Source: Mitsuaria sp. WAJ17
GTDB taxonomy: Bacteria; Pseudomonadota; Gammaproteobacteria; Burkholderiales; Burkholderiaceae_C
Reading direction: 5' to 3'
Assembly (NCBI RefSeq): GCF_014174515.1
Contig: NZ_JACJUG010000003.1
Coordinates: 186,001 to 250,000 of the forward strand
Length of the DNA: 64,000 nucleotides
Part shown: one piece after another, positions 1-10,300 of the stretch
Layout of the letters: every line of letters starts with the position of its first letter
How positions within the stretch are numbered: position 1 is the stretch's first letter
Position numbers and translations under genes: made by a program
Notes under the pieces: model-generated
Database searches by the model: none
What the model saw: only the letters and a program-made list of their open reading frames with translations
What the model was told of the DNA's origin: nothing

Positions 1-1
1 C

Positions 2-232
2 CTGGTGAAGCTGCACTCCGGGCGCCTGGCCGTTGTGGTGGAGCAAAGCCCGGTGCGCCTGACCGCGCCCTTGGTGCGCGTCTTCTTCTCGACCAAGTCG
101 CAGTTGCCCATCCCCACGGAGCTGGTCAACCTGGACCTGCCGGCGGCCACGGACCGCATCGTCTCGCGGGAGAACCCCACGGACTGGGGCTTCAAGCACC
201 TGGACGAACTCTGGATGAAGGCGCCCGGCTAG
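2..232 (+). CDS. C-terminal end of an HD-GYP-type phosphodiesterase (partial)
   Basis: Only the last 76 residues are in the window; the gene runs in from the left with no start codon visible. The tail reads VKLHSGRLAVVVEQ, then VFFSTKSQLPIP, and ends in an acidic stretch with DRIVSRENPTDWGF. This resembles the region after the HD-GYP domain in bacterial cyclic-di-GMP phosphodiesterases, where a conserved segment about position, gross growth of the beta-strand and FFS.K precede the stop. The HD and GYP residues themselves lie outside the window, so the assignment rests on the tail alone. A GGDEF cyclase lies about 2.2 kb downstream, which would fit a c-di-GMP neighbourhood, but the two are not in one operon. 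Confidence 0.6.
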   Translation: MVKLHSGRLAVVVEQSPVRLTAPLVRVFFSTKSQLPIPTELVNLDLPAATDRIVSRENPTDWGFKHLDELWMKAPG

Positions 233-381
233 TCCTGAGCCAGGGCCCGCAGGCCTGTGCCTCAGGGGCCGAGGCGCGCGATACCGGCCATTTAGCGGTG
301 CTTTTGAGCCCTTCGAAAGGCGGAGGCTGCCGGGATACTGCCCCCATCCGTCCCCTGGCGACGGCCCAGCCCTTGCCGACC

Positions 382-2364
382 ATGCTTGTCTTCCCCCCGC
401 GTTCCTCGCGTTCTTTCGCACCCACCGGCCCAGCCCCTCGGGCCGCTCGCCTGCTGTGCTGGGCCATGGCCCTGTCGCTGGCGGCTTGTGGCGGCGGAGG
501 AGGCGCAGGCGGCGGCACGGACACGGGCACCGGCACCGGCAGCACCACGCCACCGGTGCTCAGCGGCGTGGCCGCCACAGGCGCCCCGCTGGGCTCGGCC
601 AGCGTCACGGTCCTGGACGCCAGCGGTGCCACGGTGGGGACGGGCAGCACCCATCCCACCGATGGCAGCTACAAGATCACGCTGAGCAAGCAGAGTCCGC
701 AGGCGCCCCTGCTGGTTCAGGCGCGGGGCCTCAGCGCCCTGGGCGACATGGTGGTGCTGCACTCCGCGGTGCCCAAGTCGGCCAGCACCATGGTGGCCAA
801 CGTCTCGCCCCTCAGCGAGGCCCTTCTGGCCCTGACCCTGGGCGACGCACCGCGCACCGTGTTCAGCGACGTGGCGGGCCACAGCGGCGCCACCGCTCGG
901 CTGGGCACACAGCTCGCCGCCGCCGCGGACTTCCTCAAGACCCTCATCAAAACCAATATCAGCGACGCCAAGATCACCGACGCCACCACCCTGGACCTGC
1001 TCGGCGACGCCAGCTTCGCGGCCAACAAGGGCGCCCAGGACCTGCTGATCGAGGCCCTGCGCGTGGACTTGGCCAGCAGCAGTACCGGCACGCCTCAGCT
1101 GCTGCTGGCCAACAAGCTCAAGCCGGGGGCGCCTGTCGAGGTGGTGGTGGACCTGCCTACCCTGCAGACCGAGTTGGCCAAGGGCAGCAGCGCCACGCCG
1201 CTCAACGCCGTCACCAGCACCCTCAAGGCCACCACGGGGGCCACCACCCTGTTGCCCAATGCCGCCAGCCTGGACGAACTGCCGGCGGCGATCAACAAGA
1301 TGCTGGCCCAGGGCCTTTCGGCCAGCGCCATCAGCAGCCACAGCCTGCTCTCGGCCTTCACGGTCAATGACAGCCGGGACAAGATCTCCATGGCCCTGTA
1401 CTTCGCCGACCTGGCCAGCAAGAACCACGAGCTGGGCCGCTTCCAGATCGTGGCCTGCCTGGACGATGTCTTCGCCTCCGGCAACTGCACCCGCCTGCAG
1501 GTCAGCGCCTACGTGACGGACAGCGCTGGCAAGGTGCTGGACATCTTCCAGACCACGGTCAACTACCTCAAGTCCACCACCGCAGGCGTGCCCTCCTGGC
1601 GGCTCTATGGCAACGGTCGCACGCTGGAATTCAACGTCATCCCCATGGCCGTGGCCAGCTTCGCGGGCGATGGCAGCTTGCAGACGGGCAGCACGGCCAA
1701 TCCGCGTGCCGGCGTGCAGCTGGACCTGCAGGGCCAGACGCTGGATGCGCCCATCACCAGTGCCCTGGACAGCGGCGTGGTGCAGACGCCCAACGGCTTC
1801 GCCATCGCCATGGCCTACTGCGCCCGTGCGCGCATGTGCATCACCAAGGTCCCCGGTGCCACCAGCACCACGGCGACCGGGCAGGCCACGGACTATGCCC
1901 TGCTGCAGGACAGCATCGGCTGGATCGGCGGGGCCGATGCGCTGCGGTCGGCCAGATACAGCGCCAGCTTCACGCAGCCCGGCAGCACCGCCCGGACCCA
2001 ACCGGCCTTCCTGCGCGCCGAGGTCCCCGCCAATCCTGCGACCAGCCGGTTCCCGATGATCGACGAGCTCGGCAGCAGCGCGCTGCTGGGACGCCAGCTC
2101 ACGTTTGGCCGCAAGTACAGCTGGGCCAAATGGGCCGCCGCCAACCCTGACATGCGCCTGCTGGGCATGCGGCTCGTGCAGGGCACCGATCCCGCCTCGC
2201 CCACCATCCGCGAGATCAAGCTGCCCCTGCCGGTGAGCACCGAGCAGACCCTGGGCCCCAGCGTGCTGCCAGGGGGCGCCACGCCGACGACCAGCGAGCT
2301 CTGGCTGACTGCCGCCGACTCGCAGGGGCGGCGCTTCCAGAGCCGCTTCGTGCTGAACTACTGA
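382..2364 (+). CDS. Large secreted lipoprotein of unknown function
   Basis: A 660-residue protein if started at ATG 382; an in-frame ATG at 298 would add 28 residues without signal-peptide character, so 382 is preferred. A hydrophobic stretch ends in the lipobox LAAC followed by a glycine-rich linker, so the mature protein should be lipidated at that cysteine and anchored in the outer or inner membrane. Just after the linker is a segment (GVAATGAPLGSASVTVLD) typical of a carboxypeptidase-regulatory-like or other small beta-sandwich fold. The rest is Ser/Thr/Ala-rich with no catalytic motif I recognise. It stands alone between the HD-GYP-like gene and the diguanylate cyclase. Function unknown. 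Confidence 0.8.
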   Translation: MLVFPPRSSRSFAPTGPAPRAARLLCWAMALSLAACGGGGGAGGGTDTGTGTGSTTPPVLSGVAATGAPLGSASVTVLDASGATVGTGSTHPTDGSYKITLSKQSPQAPLLVQARGLSALGDMVVLHSAVPKSASTMVANVSPLSEALLALTLGDAPRTVFSDVAGHSGATARLGTQLAAAADFLKTLIKTNISDAKITDATTLDLLGDASFAANKGAQDLLIEALRVDLASSSTGTPQLLLANKLKPGAPVEVVVDLPTLQTELAKGSSATPLNAVTSTLKATTGATTLLPNAASLDELPAAINKMLAQGLSASAISSHSLLSAFTVNDSRDKISMALYFADLASKNHELGRFQIVACLDDVFASGNCTRLQVSAYVTDSAGKVLDIFQTTVNYLKSTTAGVPSWRLYGNGRTLEFNVIPMAVASFAGDGSLQTGSTANPRAGVQLDLQGQTLDAPITSALDSGVVQTPNGFAIAMAYCARARMCITKVPGATSTTATGQATDYALLQDSIGWIGGADALRSARYSASFTQPGSTARTQPAFLRAEVPANPATSRFPMIDELGSSALLGRQLTFGRKYSWAKWAAANPDMRLLGMRLVQGTDPASPTIREIKLPLPVSTEQTLGPSVLPGGATPTTSELWLTAADSQGRRFQSRFVLNY

Positions 2365-2456
2365 GTCCGGCCGGCTTGTCGAGGACGGGGCGGGCGTCTG
2401 CCGCTACAGTTGCCGCATCGGCCCCTGACGGCCCATCCTTCCAGGCCCATCACCGC

Positions 2457-3590
2457 ATGACCGAGGCGCTCCAAGCCCAGAATGAACAGCTCCGCCGTCG
2501 CCTGGAATCCCTGCTCCAGCAAGCGCGCAGCAATGAGGAAAAGCTGCGGCGCTTCGAGCGCCTGGAGCATGCCCTCATCGGCGCGGGCTCGCTGCCGGAC
2601 CTGCTGCGCGTGATCCTGCAGGACTACCGCGAGAGCTTCGAGCTAGATGCCGTGGGCCTGTGCCTGCTGGACGCCGGTGGCGACCTCCGGCGCTGCCTGG
2701 ACGAAGCCGGCGTGGACCTGTCGGCCGCGCTGCCGGGGCTGCAGCTGCTGGGCACGGCGTCAGAGCAGCCCTTGATGCTGCGGCTGGGGCCTCGTCCCCT
2801 GCTGGGACCGTTCCAGTCCTGGCGCCATGCGGCTCTGTTCGATGCCGGGCGCACGGCGGGCCTGGCGTCCTGCGCCCTGCTGCCCCTGGTGCGCCAGGGC
2901 CAGCTGATCGGCAGCCTCCAGTTCGCAAGCCGCGATGCGGCACGCTACGAGGCCGACGCCGGCACCGAATTCCTGGAGCGACTGGCGGCCGTCGTCGCGA
3001 TCTGCCTGGACAACGTGCTCAACCAGGAGCGCCTGCGCCAGGCCGGCATCACTGACGCCCTGACCGGGCTGCACAACCGGCGCTACTTCGAGCAGCGCTG
3101 CCCCATCGAGGTCGGCGAGGCGCAGCGCCATGGCCACGGGCTGGCCTGTCTCTTCTTGGACGTGGACCACTTCAAGCGCATCAACGACAGCCACGGCCAT
3201 CCGGTGGGCGACGAAGTGCTGCGCCAGGTGGGCCAGCGCATACGCCAGCAGCTGCGTGCGGGCGACACCATGGCTCGCTATGGCGGCGAGGAGTTCGTCG
3301 TGCTGCTGCCCCGCTGTCCTGACGAACATGCCCTGGAGACCGCCGAGCGCATCCGCCGCGCCCTGTGCGAGACCTGCGTGGAACTGCCGGACGGCGCACG
3401 CCTGCCGGTGACGCTGTCCGCAGGCCTGGCCCTGCTGTCCCAGCTGCTGTCCAGCTCCCAGCTGCCCGTGCTGGCCAGCGGCCTGGTGGCGGCGGCCGAT
3501 GCGGCGCTGTACGCCGCCAAGGCGCAGGGTCGCAATCGCATCGTGATGGCGGGGCAGGGCACGCCGCGGACCTTCAGTCCAGGCGGCTGA
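2457..3590 (+). CDS. Diguanylate cyclase, GAF/DUF484-like sensor plus GGDEF
   Basis: A 377-residue soluble protein expected to make cyclic di-GMP from two GTP. An N-terminal coiled coil (about residues 1-40, LRRRLESLLQQARSNEEKL) leads into a GAF/DUF484-like domain (about 45-185) and a C-terminal GGDEF domain. The active-site loop is GGEEF near residues 276-280. The product-inhibition I-site RxxD (RAGD) sits five residues upstream, and the metal-site segment FLDVDHFKRINDSHGH is intact, so the enzyme looks active and feedback-inhibited. ATG 2457 was chosen because the open frame upstream (from 2376) has no domain character. There are no membrane segments. The 3' end overlaps the convergent membrane-protein gene by 17 bp. 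Confidence 0.88.
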   Translation: MTEALQAQNEQLRRRLESLLQQARSNEEKLRRFERLEHALIGAGSLPDLLRVILQDYRESFELDAVGLCLLDAGGDLRRCLDEAGVDLSAALPGLQLLGTASEQPLMLRLGPRPLLGPFQSWRHAALFDAGRTAGLASCALLPLVRQGQLIGSLQFASRDAARYEADAGTEFLERLAAVVAICLDNVLNQERLRQAGITDALTGLHNRRYFEQRCPIEVGEAQRHGHGLACLFLDVDHFKRINDSHGHPVGDEVLRQVGQRIRQQLRAGDTMARYGGEEFVVLLPRCPDEHALETAERIRRALCETCVELPDGARLPVTLSAGLALLSQLLSSSQLPVLASGLVAAADAALYAAKAQGRNRIVMAGQGTPRTFSPGG

Positions 3591-4089
3591 CCGCCGGGTC
3601 CTGCGGCGGGGCCGTCCCGCCCTGGCCCTGCGACCGCGAGGGCGTGGTTCGCGCCGGCAGCAGGCGATGCCCCAGCCAGGCGCCCATGACGATGGCCAGG
3701 CTGTTCTGCAGCCCCCAGAAGGGCGGCATGCGGGCCGAGGTCAGCAGGGTGAAGGGCGACCACACCTTGGTGGCATCCAGCTGGGCCAGGGTGAAGAAGC
3801 CCGCAGTGAAGGTGAACACCATGGCCAGCCCCATGCCGATGCAGTACCAGCGCCAGCTGCTGCGCCGGCTGCGCTGTCGGGAACGCAGGCTGATGTAGGT
3901 CCAGGCCACCGCCAGCAGCAGGGAGGGCAGGGCCAGGCACAGCAGTCGTACCGTGACGGCCAGGCCGTCCGCCCGCCCGATCAGCAGCCAGTTCAGCGGG
4001 GTTGAGGTCGCGGCCACGGCCGCAGCGAGTCCACCTACGTAGAGGGCGAATCCGGAGAGAAAGGCCAGGGGCCGGCGGTGGCTCTGCAT
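3574..4089 (-). CDS. Small inner-membrane protein, unknown
   Basis: A 171-residue protein with four predicted membrane segments: about residues 8-28, 44-66, 83-103 and 124-144 by hydrophobicity. A very basic cytoplasmic loop (SLRSRQRSRRSSWRW) separates the second and third. The tail is polar and Pro/Gly-rich. No family motif is recognised. It is convergent with the diguanylate cyclase and overlaps its end. It lies head-to-head with the metal-resistance operon, leaving about 320 bp between the two starts. Confidence 0.65.
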   Translation of the reverse strand: MQSHRRPLAFLSGFALYVGGLAAAVAATSTPLNWLLIGRADGLAVTVRLLCLALPSLLLAVAWTYISLRSRQRSRRSSWRWYCIGMGLAMVFTFTAGFFTLAQLDATKVWSPFTLLTSARMPPFWGLQNSLAIVMGAWLGHRLLPARTTPSRSQGQGGTAPPQDPAVSRLD

Positions 4090-4272
4090 TCGTTGAACTG
4101 CTGCGATGCGTCAGCCGCGGAACGCGACCAGCACCATGCTAGCGCCGCGCCTGCGCCGTGAAGGGTTGCCCTTCGGCCGTGTCGCGGCATTAGTTTGCAC
4201 TTTGGCGAGCACCGCCCAGACGATCGGCCAGACGGCGGGCGAGCCGGACGGCCGGCGGCATTTCATCAATCC

Positions 4273-4303
4273 TTGACCCTGTAGCGACTCCAGGCCTTCC
4301 AAT
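4273..4303 (+). promoter_or_regulatory. MerR-type promoter/operator ahead of czcICBA
   Basis: A TTGACC -35 hexamer (4273-4278) is followed by a 19-bp spacer and TCCAAT (4298-4303), four of six matches to TATAAT. The spacer holds the dyad CCTGTAG-CGA-CTCCAGG (4278-4294, six of seven arm positions paired). An overlong spacer with a CC..AG/CT..GG dyad is the hallmark of promoters controlled by metal-responsive MerR proteins (ZntR, CadR, PbrR). No MerR-family gene is in the window. The rest of the 4090-4409 gap shows no gene. Confidence 0.6.
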
Positions 4304-4409
4304 GCCAGGCATCGACCTCAGTTCCTGCCAGAGCCGATGTGCGGCTGGAGGCTCGACCGAGCGTCTGTCCGTGGAGACCCTGGCCATCACTGCCCATAAT
4401 GACCGCCTG

Positions 4410-4763
4410 ATGAAGCACCTGATCGCCGTTCTCGTTGCGCTGCTGCTGCCACTGCAGCTGTCCTGGGCCGTGGCAGCGAGCTATTGCCAGCACGAGACCA
4501 CCGTGCAGGAGGCCCGGCATTTCGGCCACCACGCCCATGTCCATCAGGCTGGACAGCCCGAGCACCAGCCTGCGGGCGCCAGGCTGGTGGCTGACCTGGA
4601 CTGCAGCTTCTGTCATGCGGCGGCCGCTGCGGCCCTGCCGGAGCTGGCGGCCATGCCCGCGGCTTCGCTGCCCTCGGGCGCGCCCCTGTCGATGGGGGGC
4701 AGTCGGCTGAAGTCACCGCCGGGCGGAACCCCGGACCGGCCTCAGTGGCCCCGTCTCGCCTAG
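4410..4763 (+). CDS. czcI: CzcI-like small periplasmic protein of the czc operon
   Basis: A 117-residue protein with a hydrophobic signal peptide (residues 1-22, cleavage near AVAAS). The mature part has Cys and His residues spaced like CzcI of Cupriavidus: SYCQHE, then a His-rich GHHAHVHQ, then DCSFCH. Such proteins precede czcC and are thought to modulate the efflux system or bind metal in the periplasm; the exact role is unsettled even in Cupriavidus. ATG 4410 was chosen because it begins the signal peptide; the open frame extends upstream without it. It is the first gene after the MerR-type promoter, 69 bp before czcC. Confidence 0.72.
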   Translation: MKHLIAVLVALLLPLQLSWAVAASYCQHETTVQEARHFGHHAHVHQAGQPEHQPAGARLVADLDCSFCHAAAAAALPELAAMPAASLPSGAPLSMGGSRLKSPPGGTPDRPQWPRLA

Positions 4764-4832
4764 CCGGCGAGACGTTCGAACGCCTCCTTGTTCCGTCTCG
4801 CCGAATCCACAGGTTTCAACCGATGAGATTCG

Positions 4833-6041
4833 ATGAGAGCATTTGTAGGGCCGCTCGGGCTGGCGGCCGCATTCCTCAGCCCTGTGCCATCGCTGGCACA
4901 AAACTCCCTCACCCTTGATCAGGCGCTTGAGCAGGCCGCCACGCGAAGCCCGTTGATCGCGGCGGCGGTCAGGGAAGTCGATGCCGCTCGCGGAGCATCC
5001 CTCCAGGCCGGCCTCTGGCGCAACCCGGAACTCAGCGCCACCGTGGAAGACCTGCGCCGCGACAGCCGGACCACGACGATCACGCTGGACATCCCCCTGG
5101 AGCTGGGCGGCAAGCGCTCCGCACGGGTTGGCGCGGCCGAGCGCACCCTGGGCCTGGCTCTGGCCGAGCTCAGCAAGGTGCGGGCCGACGTCCGTGCCGA
5201 TGTCATCCAGGCCTTCTTCGGCGCTCTGCTCGCCCAGGAGCGCGTCCAACTGGCCCAGGGCTCGGCCGACATCGCAGGGCGCGCCGCGGACGCCGTGGCC
5301 CTGCGCGTCGCCGCGGGCAAGGTGTCTCCGCTCGAGGCGAGCCGAGCGCACGTGGACCGTGCCAATGCGCAGCTGGAGCTGGCGGAGTCCAGGGCCGGGC
5401 TGCAGACGGCCCGCGCCGCGCTGGCCGCCGTCCTTGGGGACGCCGCGCCCGCTTTCGAGGGCGTGCAGGGCGATCTCGCCGTCCTGCCCCATCGTCCCGC
5501 CCTGGACGAGCTGCTGGCTCGGCTCGATGCCTCGCCGGCCCTGCTCGCGGGCCGCCTGGAGGCTGAGCGCCGCCGGGCGCTGGTCGATGTCGAGCGCAGC
5601 CGGGCCGTGCCGGACCTGGTGCTGAACCTGGGGTCCCGGCGCGATGCGGCGGCGGGGCGCACCCAGGCCATCGTTGGCTTCACCCTGCCCCTGCCGGTCT
5701 TCGATCGCAATCAGGGTGCCGTCGTGGAGGCCTCCCGCCGCGCCGAGAAGGCGGACGACGAGCTGCAGGCCCTGCGTCTGCGTCTGCTGACCGAGCTGCA
5801 GGACGCTTCGCAACGGCTGGCCCAGGCCAGGCACTCGCTCGCCATCCTGCAGGAGGCCGTGCTCCCCTCGGCCCGGCAGGCCCATGAGGCGGCCAGCAAA
5901 GGCTTCGATGCCGGCAAGTTCGGCTTCCTGGACGTCGTGGACGCCCAGCGCACCCTGCTGCTGGCACGTGCCCGCTACCTGAACACGCTGGCCGCCGCCC
6001 ATCAGGCCGTGGCGGCCATTGACCGCATCACCGGTCGTTGA
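4833..6041 (+). CDS. czcC: CzcC outer-membrane channel of an RND metal-efflux pump
   Basis: A 402-residue TolC-family outer-membrane factor. It has a signal peptide (residues 1-22, cut after LAQ), then two internally repeated OEP domains (about 30-210 and 220-395) with the long coiled-coil helices usual for the family. The motif IPLELGGKRSAR is characteristic of CzcC-type proteins. It would form the outer-membrane exit duct for metal ions pumped by CzcBA. It follows czcI, and czcB begins 27 bp after its stop, so the genes should be cotranscribed. Confidence 0.9.
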   Translation: MRAFVGPLGLAAAFLSPVPSLAQNSLTLDQALEQAATRSPLIAAAVREVDAARGASLQAGLWRNPELSATVEDLRRDSRTTTITLDIPLELGGKRSARVGAAERTLGLALAELSKVRADVRADVIQAFFGALLAQERVQLAQGSADIAGRAADAVALRVAAGKVSPLEASRAHVDRANAQLELAESRAGLQTARAALAAVLGDAAPAFEGVQGDLAVLPHRPALDELLARLDASPALLAGRLEAERRRALVDVERSRAVPDLVLNLGSRRDAAAGRTQAIVGFTLPLPVFDRNQGAVVEASRRAEKADDELQALRLRLLTELQDASQRLAQARHSLAILQEAVLPSARQAHEAASKGFDAGKFGFLDVVDAQRTLLLARARYLNTLAAAHQAVAAIDRITGR

Positions 6042-6068
6042 TCGACCGTACAGACAAGGCATCAAGAC

Positions 6069-7310
6069 ATGGACATCACGAAGAAGCAGGGCCTCGCCAT
6101 GATGGCGATCGTCTGCGCCGGTTTGCTCGCTGGCACCGCCGTCCTGTGGGGCGGCCGGACGAATGCGCCATTGGCAGCGCAAGGCGACAGCCATGGCCAC
6201 GCCGACGAGGGCGCCAAGAAAGGCAATGACAAGGGCGACGCGCACGAGGGGGAGGAAGGCGGCCGCGAGGACGTGCGCCTGATCCGCTTGAGCGCGGAGC
6301 AGCGACAGCGTGCAGGCATCGGCGTCGTGGACGCCGCGGCGGCGGTCATCCAGGCCGCCAGCGACTTCAACGGCGAGGTCCGCTTCAACGAGGACCGCAC
6401 CGCTCACGTCGTGCCGAGGGTGGCGGGCGTGTCGGAGTCGGTGACGGCCGGGCTGGGGCAGCAGGTGCGTGCCGGCGAGTTGCTGGCTGTGATCGCCAGC
6501 AGCTCGCTGTCCGAGCAGCGCAGCGAGCTGCTGACGGCCCGGCGGCGCCAGGAGGCCGCGCAGGCCACGTATGAGCGAGAGAAGCGGCTCTGGCAGGAGA
6601 AGGTCTCTGCCGAGCAGGACTACCAGCAGGCGCAGACGGCGCTGCGCGAAGCCGACATTGCCGTCGACAACGCCCGGCAGAAGCTCTCGGCCATCGGCGC
6701 CTCGGGGGCCTCAAGTTCGGGCAGCGGGCTGAGTCGCTTCGAGGTCCGGGCGCCGTTCGAAGGCACCATCGTCGAGAAGCACCTGTCTCGCGGCGAGGCG
6801 GTGCGCGAGGACACGAGCATCTTCACGGTCTCCGACCTCCGCTCCGTCTGGGCGGAGTTTGCCGTGGCACCGCAGGATCTGGCCGTGGTGCGGGTGGGCC
6901 AGCAGGTCATCGTGTCCTCCTCCGCCTTCGAGGAGAAGGTGCAGGGCACCATCTCCTACGTTGGCTCGCTGCTGGGCGAGCAGACGCGCACCGCGCGCGC
7001 CCGTGTCACCCTGGCCAATCCGCAGGGCGCCTGGCGCCCCGGGCTCTTCGTGACGGTCAGCGTGCTGGGGGCGCCGCAGCAGGTGGCCGTGGCCGTTCCC
7101 ATCGATGCCGTCCATCGCGTCGAGGAGCGGAACGTGGTCTTCAAGGTGGTGAGCGAGGGCTTCCAGGCTGTGGAGGTCAGGACCGGCCGTGCCGATGGCC
7201 GCTCCGTGGAGATCCTGCAGGGGCTGCTGGCCGGTGACCAGGTCGCGACGCGCAACGCCTTCATCCTGAAATCGGAGCTGGGCAAGGCCAGTGCCGAGCA
7301 CGCGCACTGA
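6069..7310 (+). CDS. czcB: CzcB periplasmic adaptor (membrane-fusion protein)
   Basis: A 413-residue adaptor linking CzcA to CzcC. One N-terminal membrane anchor (about 10-30) is followed by a His/Asp/Glu/Lys-rich linker (HGHADEGAKKGND and onward, residues 40-65), a probable periplasmic metal-binding segment. Next come a lipoyl/biotinyl half-motif, a coiled-coil hairpin (about 150-205), the second half-motif (FEVRAPFEGTIVEKHLSRGE) and beta-barrel and membrane-proximal domains. The order fits HlyD/CzcB-type proteins. The start of czcA lies 10 bp beyond its stop. Confidence 0.9.
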   Translation: MDITKKQGLAMMAIVCAGLLAGTAVLWGGRTNAPLAAQGDSHGHADEGAKKGNDKGDAHEGEEGGREDVRLIRLSAEQRQRAGIGVVDAAAAVIQAASDFNGEVRFNEDRTAHVVPRVAGVSESVTAGLGQQVRAGELLAVIASSSLSEQRSELLTARRRQEAAQATYEREKRLWQEKVSAEQDYQQAQTALREADIAVDNARQKLSAIGASGASSSGSGLSRFEVRAPFEGTIVEKHLSRGEAVREDTSIFTVSDLRSVWAEFAVAPQDLAVVRVGQQVIVSSSAFEEKVQGTISYVGSLLGEQTRTARARVTLANPQGAWRPGLFVTVSVLGAPQQVAVAVPIDAVHRVEERNVVFKVVSEGFQAVEVRTGRADGRSVEILQGLLAGDQVATRNAFILKSELGKASAEHAH

Positions 7311-7320
7311 AGGAGGCGGC

Positions 7321-10300
7321 ATGTTTGAACGCATCATCCGCTTCTGCATCGAGCAGCGCTGGCTCGTCATGCTCGCCGTGCTGGGCATGGCCGGGCTGGG
7401 CGTCTTCAGCTACACGCGCCTGCCCGTCGATGCCGTCGCCGACATCTCCAACATCCAGGTGGTGGTCAACACGCAGGCTCCCGGCTATTCGCCGCTGGAG
7501 ACCGAGCAGCGTGTGAGCTATCCCATCGAGACGCTGATGTCCGGCCTGCCCGGCCTGGAGCAGACCCGTTCGCTGTCACGCTACGGCCTGTCTCAGGTGA
7601 CGGTCATCTTCAAGGACGGCACGGACCTGCACTTCGCACGCCAGCTCGTGAACCAACGCATGCAGGAGGCGCGCGACCGCCTGCCGGCGGGCGTGACGCC
7701 ATCGATGGGTCCGATCTCCACCGGCCTGGGCGAGATCTATCTCTGGACCGTGGAGGCTGCGCCCGATGCGCGCAAGGCGGATGGCTCGCCCTACACGCCG
7801 ACCGACCTGCGCGAGATCCAAGACTGGGTCGTCAAGCCGCAGCTGCGCAACGTCGCCGGGGTCGCCGAGATCAACAGCATCGGCGGATTCGAGAAGCAGT
7901 ACGTCGTCGCGCCCGACCTCGAGCGCCTCGCCGCGCATGGCCTGAGCCTGGCTGACGTGGTCAAGGCGCTGGAGATGAACAACGCCAGCCAGGGTGCCGG
8001 CTACATCGAGCGCAAGGGTGAGCAGTATCTGGTGCGCGCGCCGGGGCAGGTGCGGTCCGTCGATGACATCCGCGACGTCATCATCGGCACGGCGCAGGGG
8101 CAGGCGATCCGCGTGCGTGACATCGGCGAGGTCGCGCTCGGCCGCGAGCTGCGGACCGGCGCTGCGACTGAGAACGGTCAGGAGGTCGTGCTCGGTACCG
8201 TCTTCATGCTGATGGGTGAGAACAGCCGCCAGGTCTCGCGCGCGGTGGACCGGCAGATGGAGGCCATCAACAAGACCCTGCCCGCCGGGGTGAAGGCTGT
8301 GACGGTCTACGACCGCACGACACTGGTCGACAAGGCCGTGCGCACCGTGCAGAAGAACCTGATCGAGGGCGCGGCCCTGGTGGTGGCGGTGCTCTTTCTC
8401 TTCCTGGGAAACATTCGTGCGGCGCTCATCACCGCCATGGTCATTCCGCTGGCCATGCTCTTCACCTTCTCAGGCATGGTCAAGGCAGGGATCAGTGCCA
8501 ACCTGATGAGCCTGGGGGCGCTGGACTTCGGCATCATCGTTGATGGCGCCGTGGTGATCGTCGAGAACTGCATGCGCCGGCTGGCACATGCCCAGGCGCA
8601 CAAGGGCCGCACCCTGACCCGCGGCGAGCGCCTGCATGAGGTGTTTGCGGCGGCCCGCGAGTCACGCCGGCCCTTGCTCTACGGCCAGCTCATCATCATG
8701 GTGGTCTACGTTCCGATCCTGGCGCTCACCGGCGTCGAGGGCAAGATGTTCCATCCGATGGCCTTCACGGTGCTGCTGGCACTGCTGGGGGCGCTGCTGC
8801 TCTCGGTGACCTTCGTGCCCGCAGCCGTGGCCCTCTTCATGGGAGATCGGGTGGCAGAACAGGAGAACGCGCTGATGCAGTGGGCCGGGCGTCGCTACCA
8901 GCCGCTGCTGGCCCGCTCGCTGGCCCATGCGCCGGTGGTGCTGACGATGGCCGCCGTCCTCGTGGCCTTCTGCGGCGCGGTGGCGACGCGCCTGGGCTCC
9001 GAGTTCGTGCCCAATCTGAACGAGGGGGACCTCGCCCTCCAGGCCTTGCGCATTCCCGGCACCAGCCTGACGCAATCGGTCGAGATGCAGCGCCAGCTCG
9101 AGACGCAGCTCAAGGCCCGCTTCCCCGAGATCGAGCGCATCTTCGCCCGTACCGGCACGGCGGAAATCGCCGCCGACCCCATGCCGCCCAACATCTCCGA
9201 CGGCTACATCATGCTCAAGCCCCAGGACGAATGGCCCGAGCCGCGCAGGACGCGCGAGGAACTGCTGGCGGCCATCCGCGAGGAGGCCGGCAAGGTGCCG
9301 GGCAGCAGCTACGAGTTCTCCCAACCCATCCAGCTGCGCTTCAACGAGCTCATCTCCGGCGTGCGCTCGGATGTGGCCGTCAAGGTCTTCGGGGACGATC
9401 AGCAGGTGCTCGGCGACACCGCCGGCCGTATCGCCCAGCTCCTGCAGGCGGTGCCGGGCGCGACCGAGGTGAAGGTCGAGCAGACCACCGGCCTGCCCAT
9501 GCTGACGGTGAATGTCGACCGGACCAGGACCTCTCGCTACGGCCTGAGCCTGGGCGAAGTCCAGGACGCGGTGGCCACGGCCATCGGCGGCCGCGAGGCC
9601 GGCACCGTCTTCCAGGGCGACCGCCGCTTCGGCCTGCTCGTTCGCCTGCCCGACGCCCAGCGCGAGAACCTGGAGGCCCTGCGTCGCCTGCCGGTGCCGC
9701 TGCCTAGGGGAAGGGGCGAGGAGCGGACGAGCTATGTGCCGCTTGCAGAGCTGGCCACACTGGACCTTGCGCCTGGCCCCAACCAGGTTTCGCGCGAGAA
9801 CGGCAAGCGCCGCGTCGTGGTCAGTGCCAACGTGAGGGGGCGCGATCTTGGTTCCTTCGTGGAGGAGGCTCAGGCGCTTATCGAGCAGAAGATCAAGATC
9901 CCGGCAGGCTACTGGACGCGCTGGGGCGGCACCTTCGAGCAGCTCCAGTCGGCCACCCGGCGCCTGCAGCTGGTGGTGCCGCTGTCCCTGCTGATGGTCT
10001 TCGTGCTGCTCTTCGCCATGTTCGGCAAGGTCAGGGACGGCCTGCTCGTGTTCACTGGCATCCCCTTTGCGTTGACTGGTGGCGTGCTGGCGCTGTGGAT
10101 GCGCGGCATCCCGCTGTCCATCTCCGCGGCAGTCGGCTTCATCGCGCTCTCTGGGGTGGCGGTTCTCAACGGGCTGGTGATGCTGAGCTTTATCCGCTCG
10201 CTGCGGGAGGAGGGGCGCAGCCTCGATGAGGCCGTCCGCGAGGGCGCGCTGACGCGGCTGCGCCCGGTGCTGATGACGGCGCTGGTGGCCTCACTGGGCT

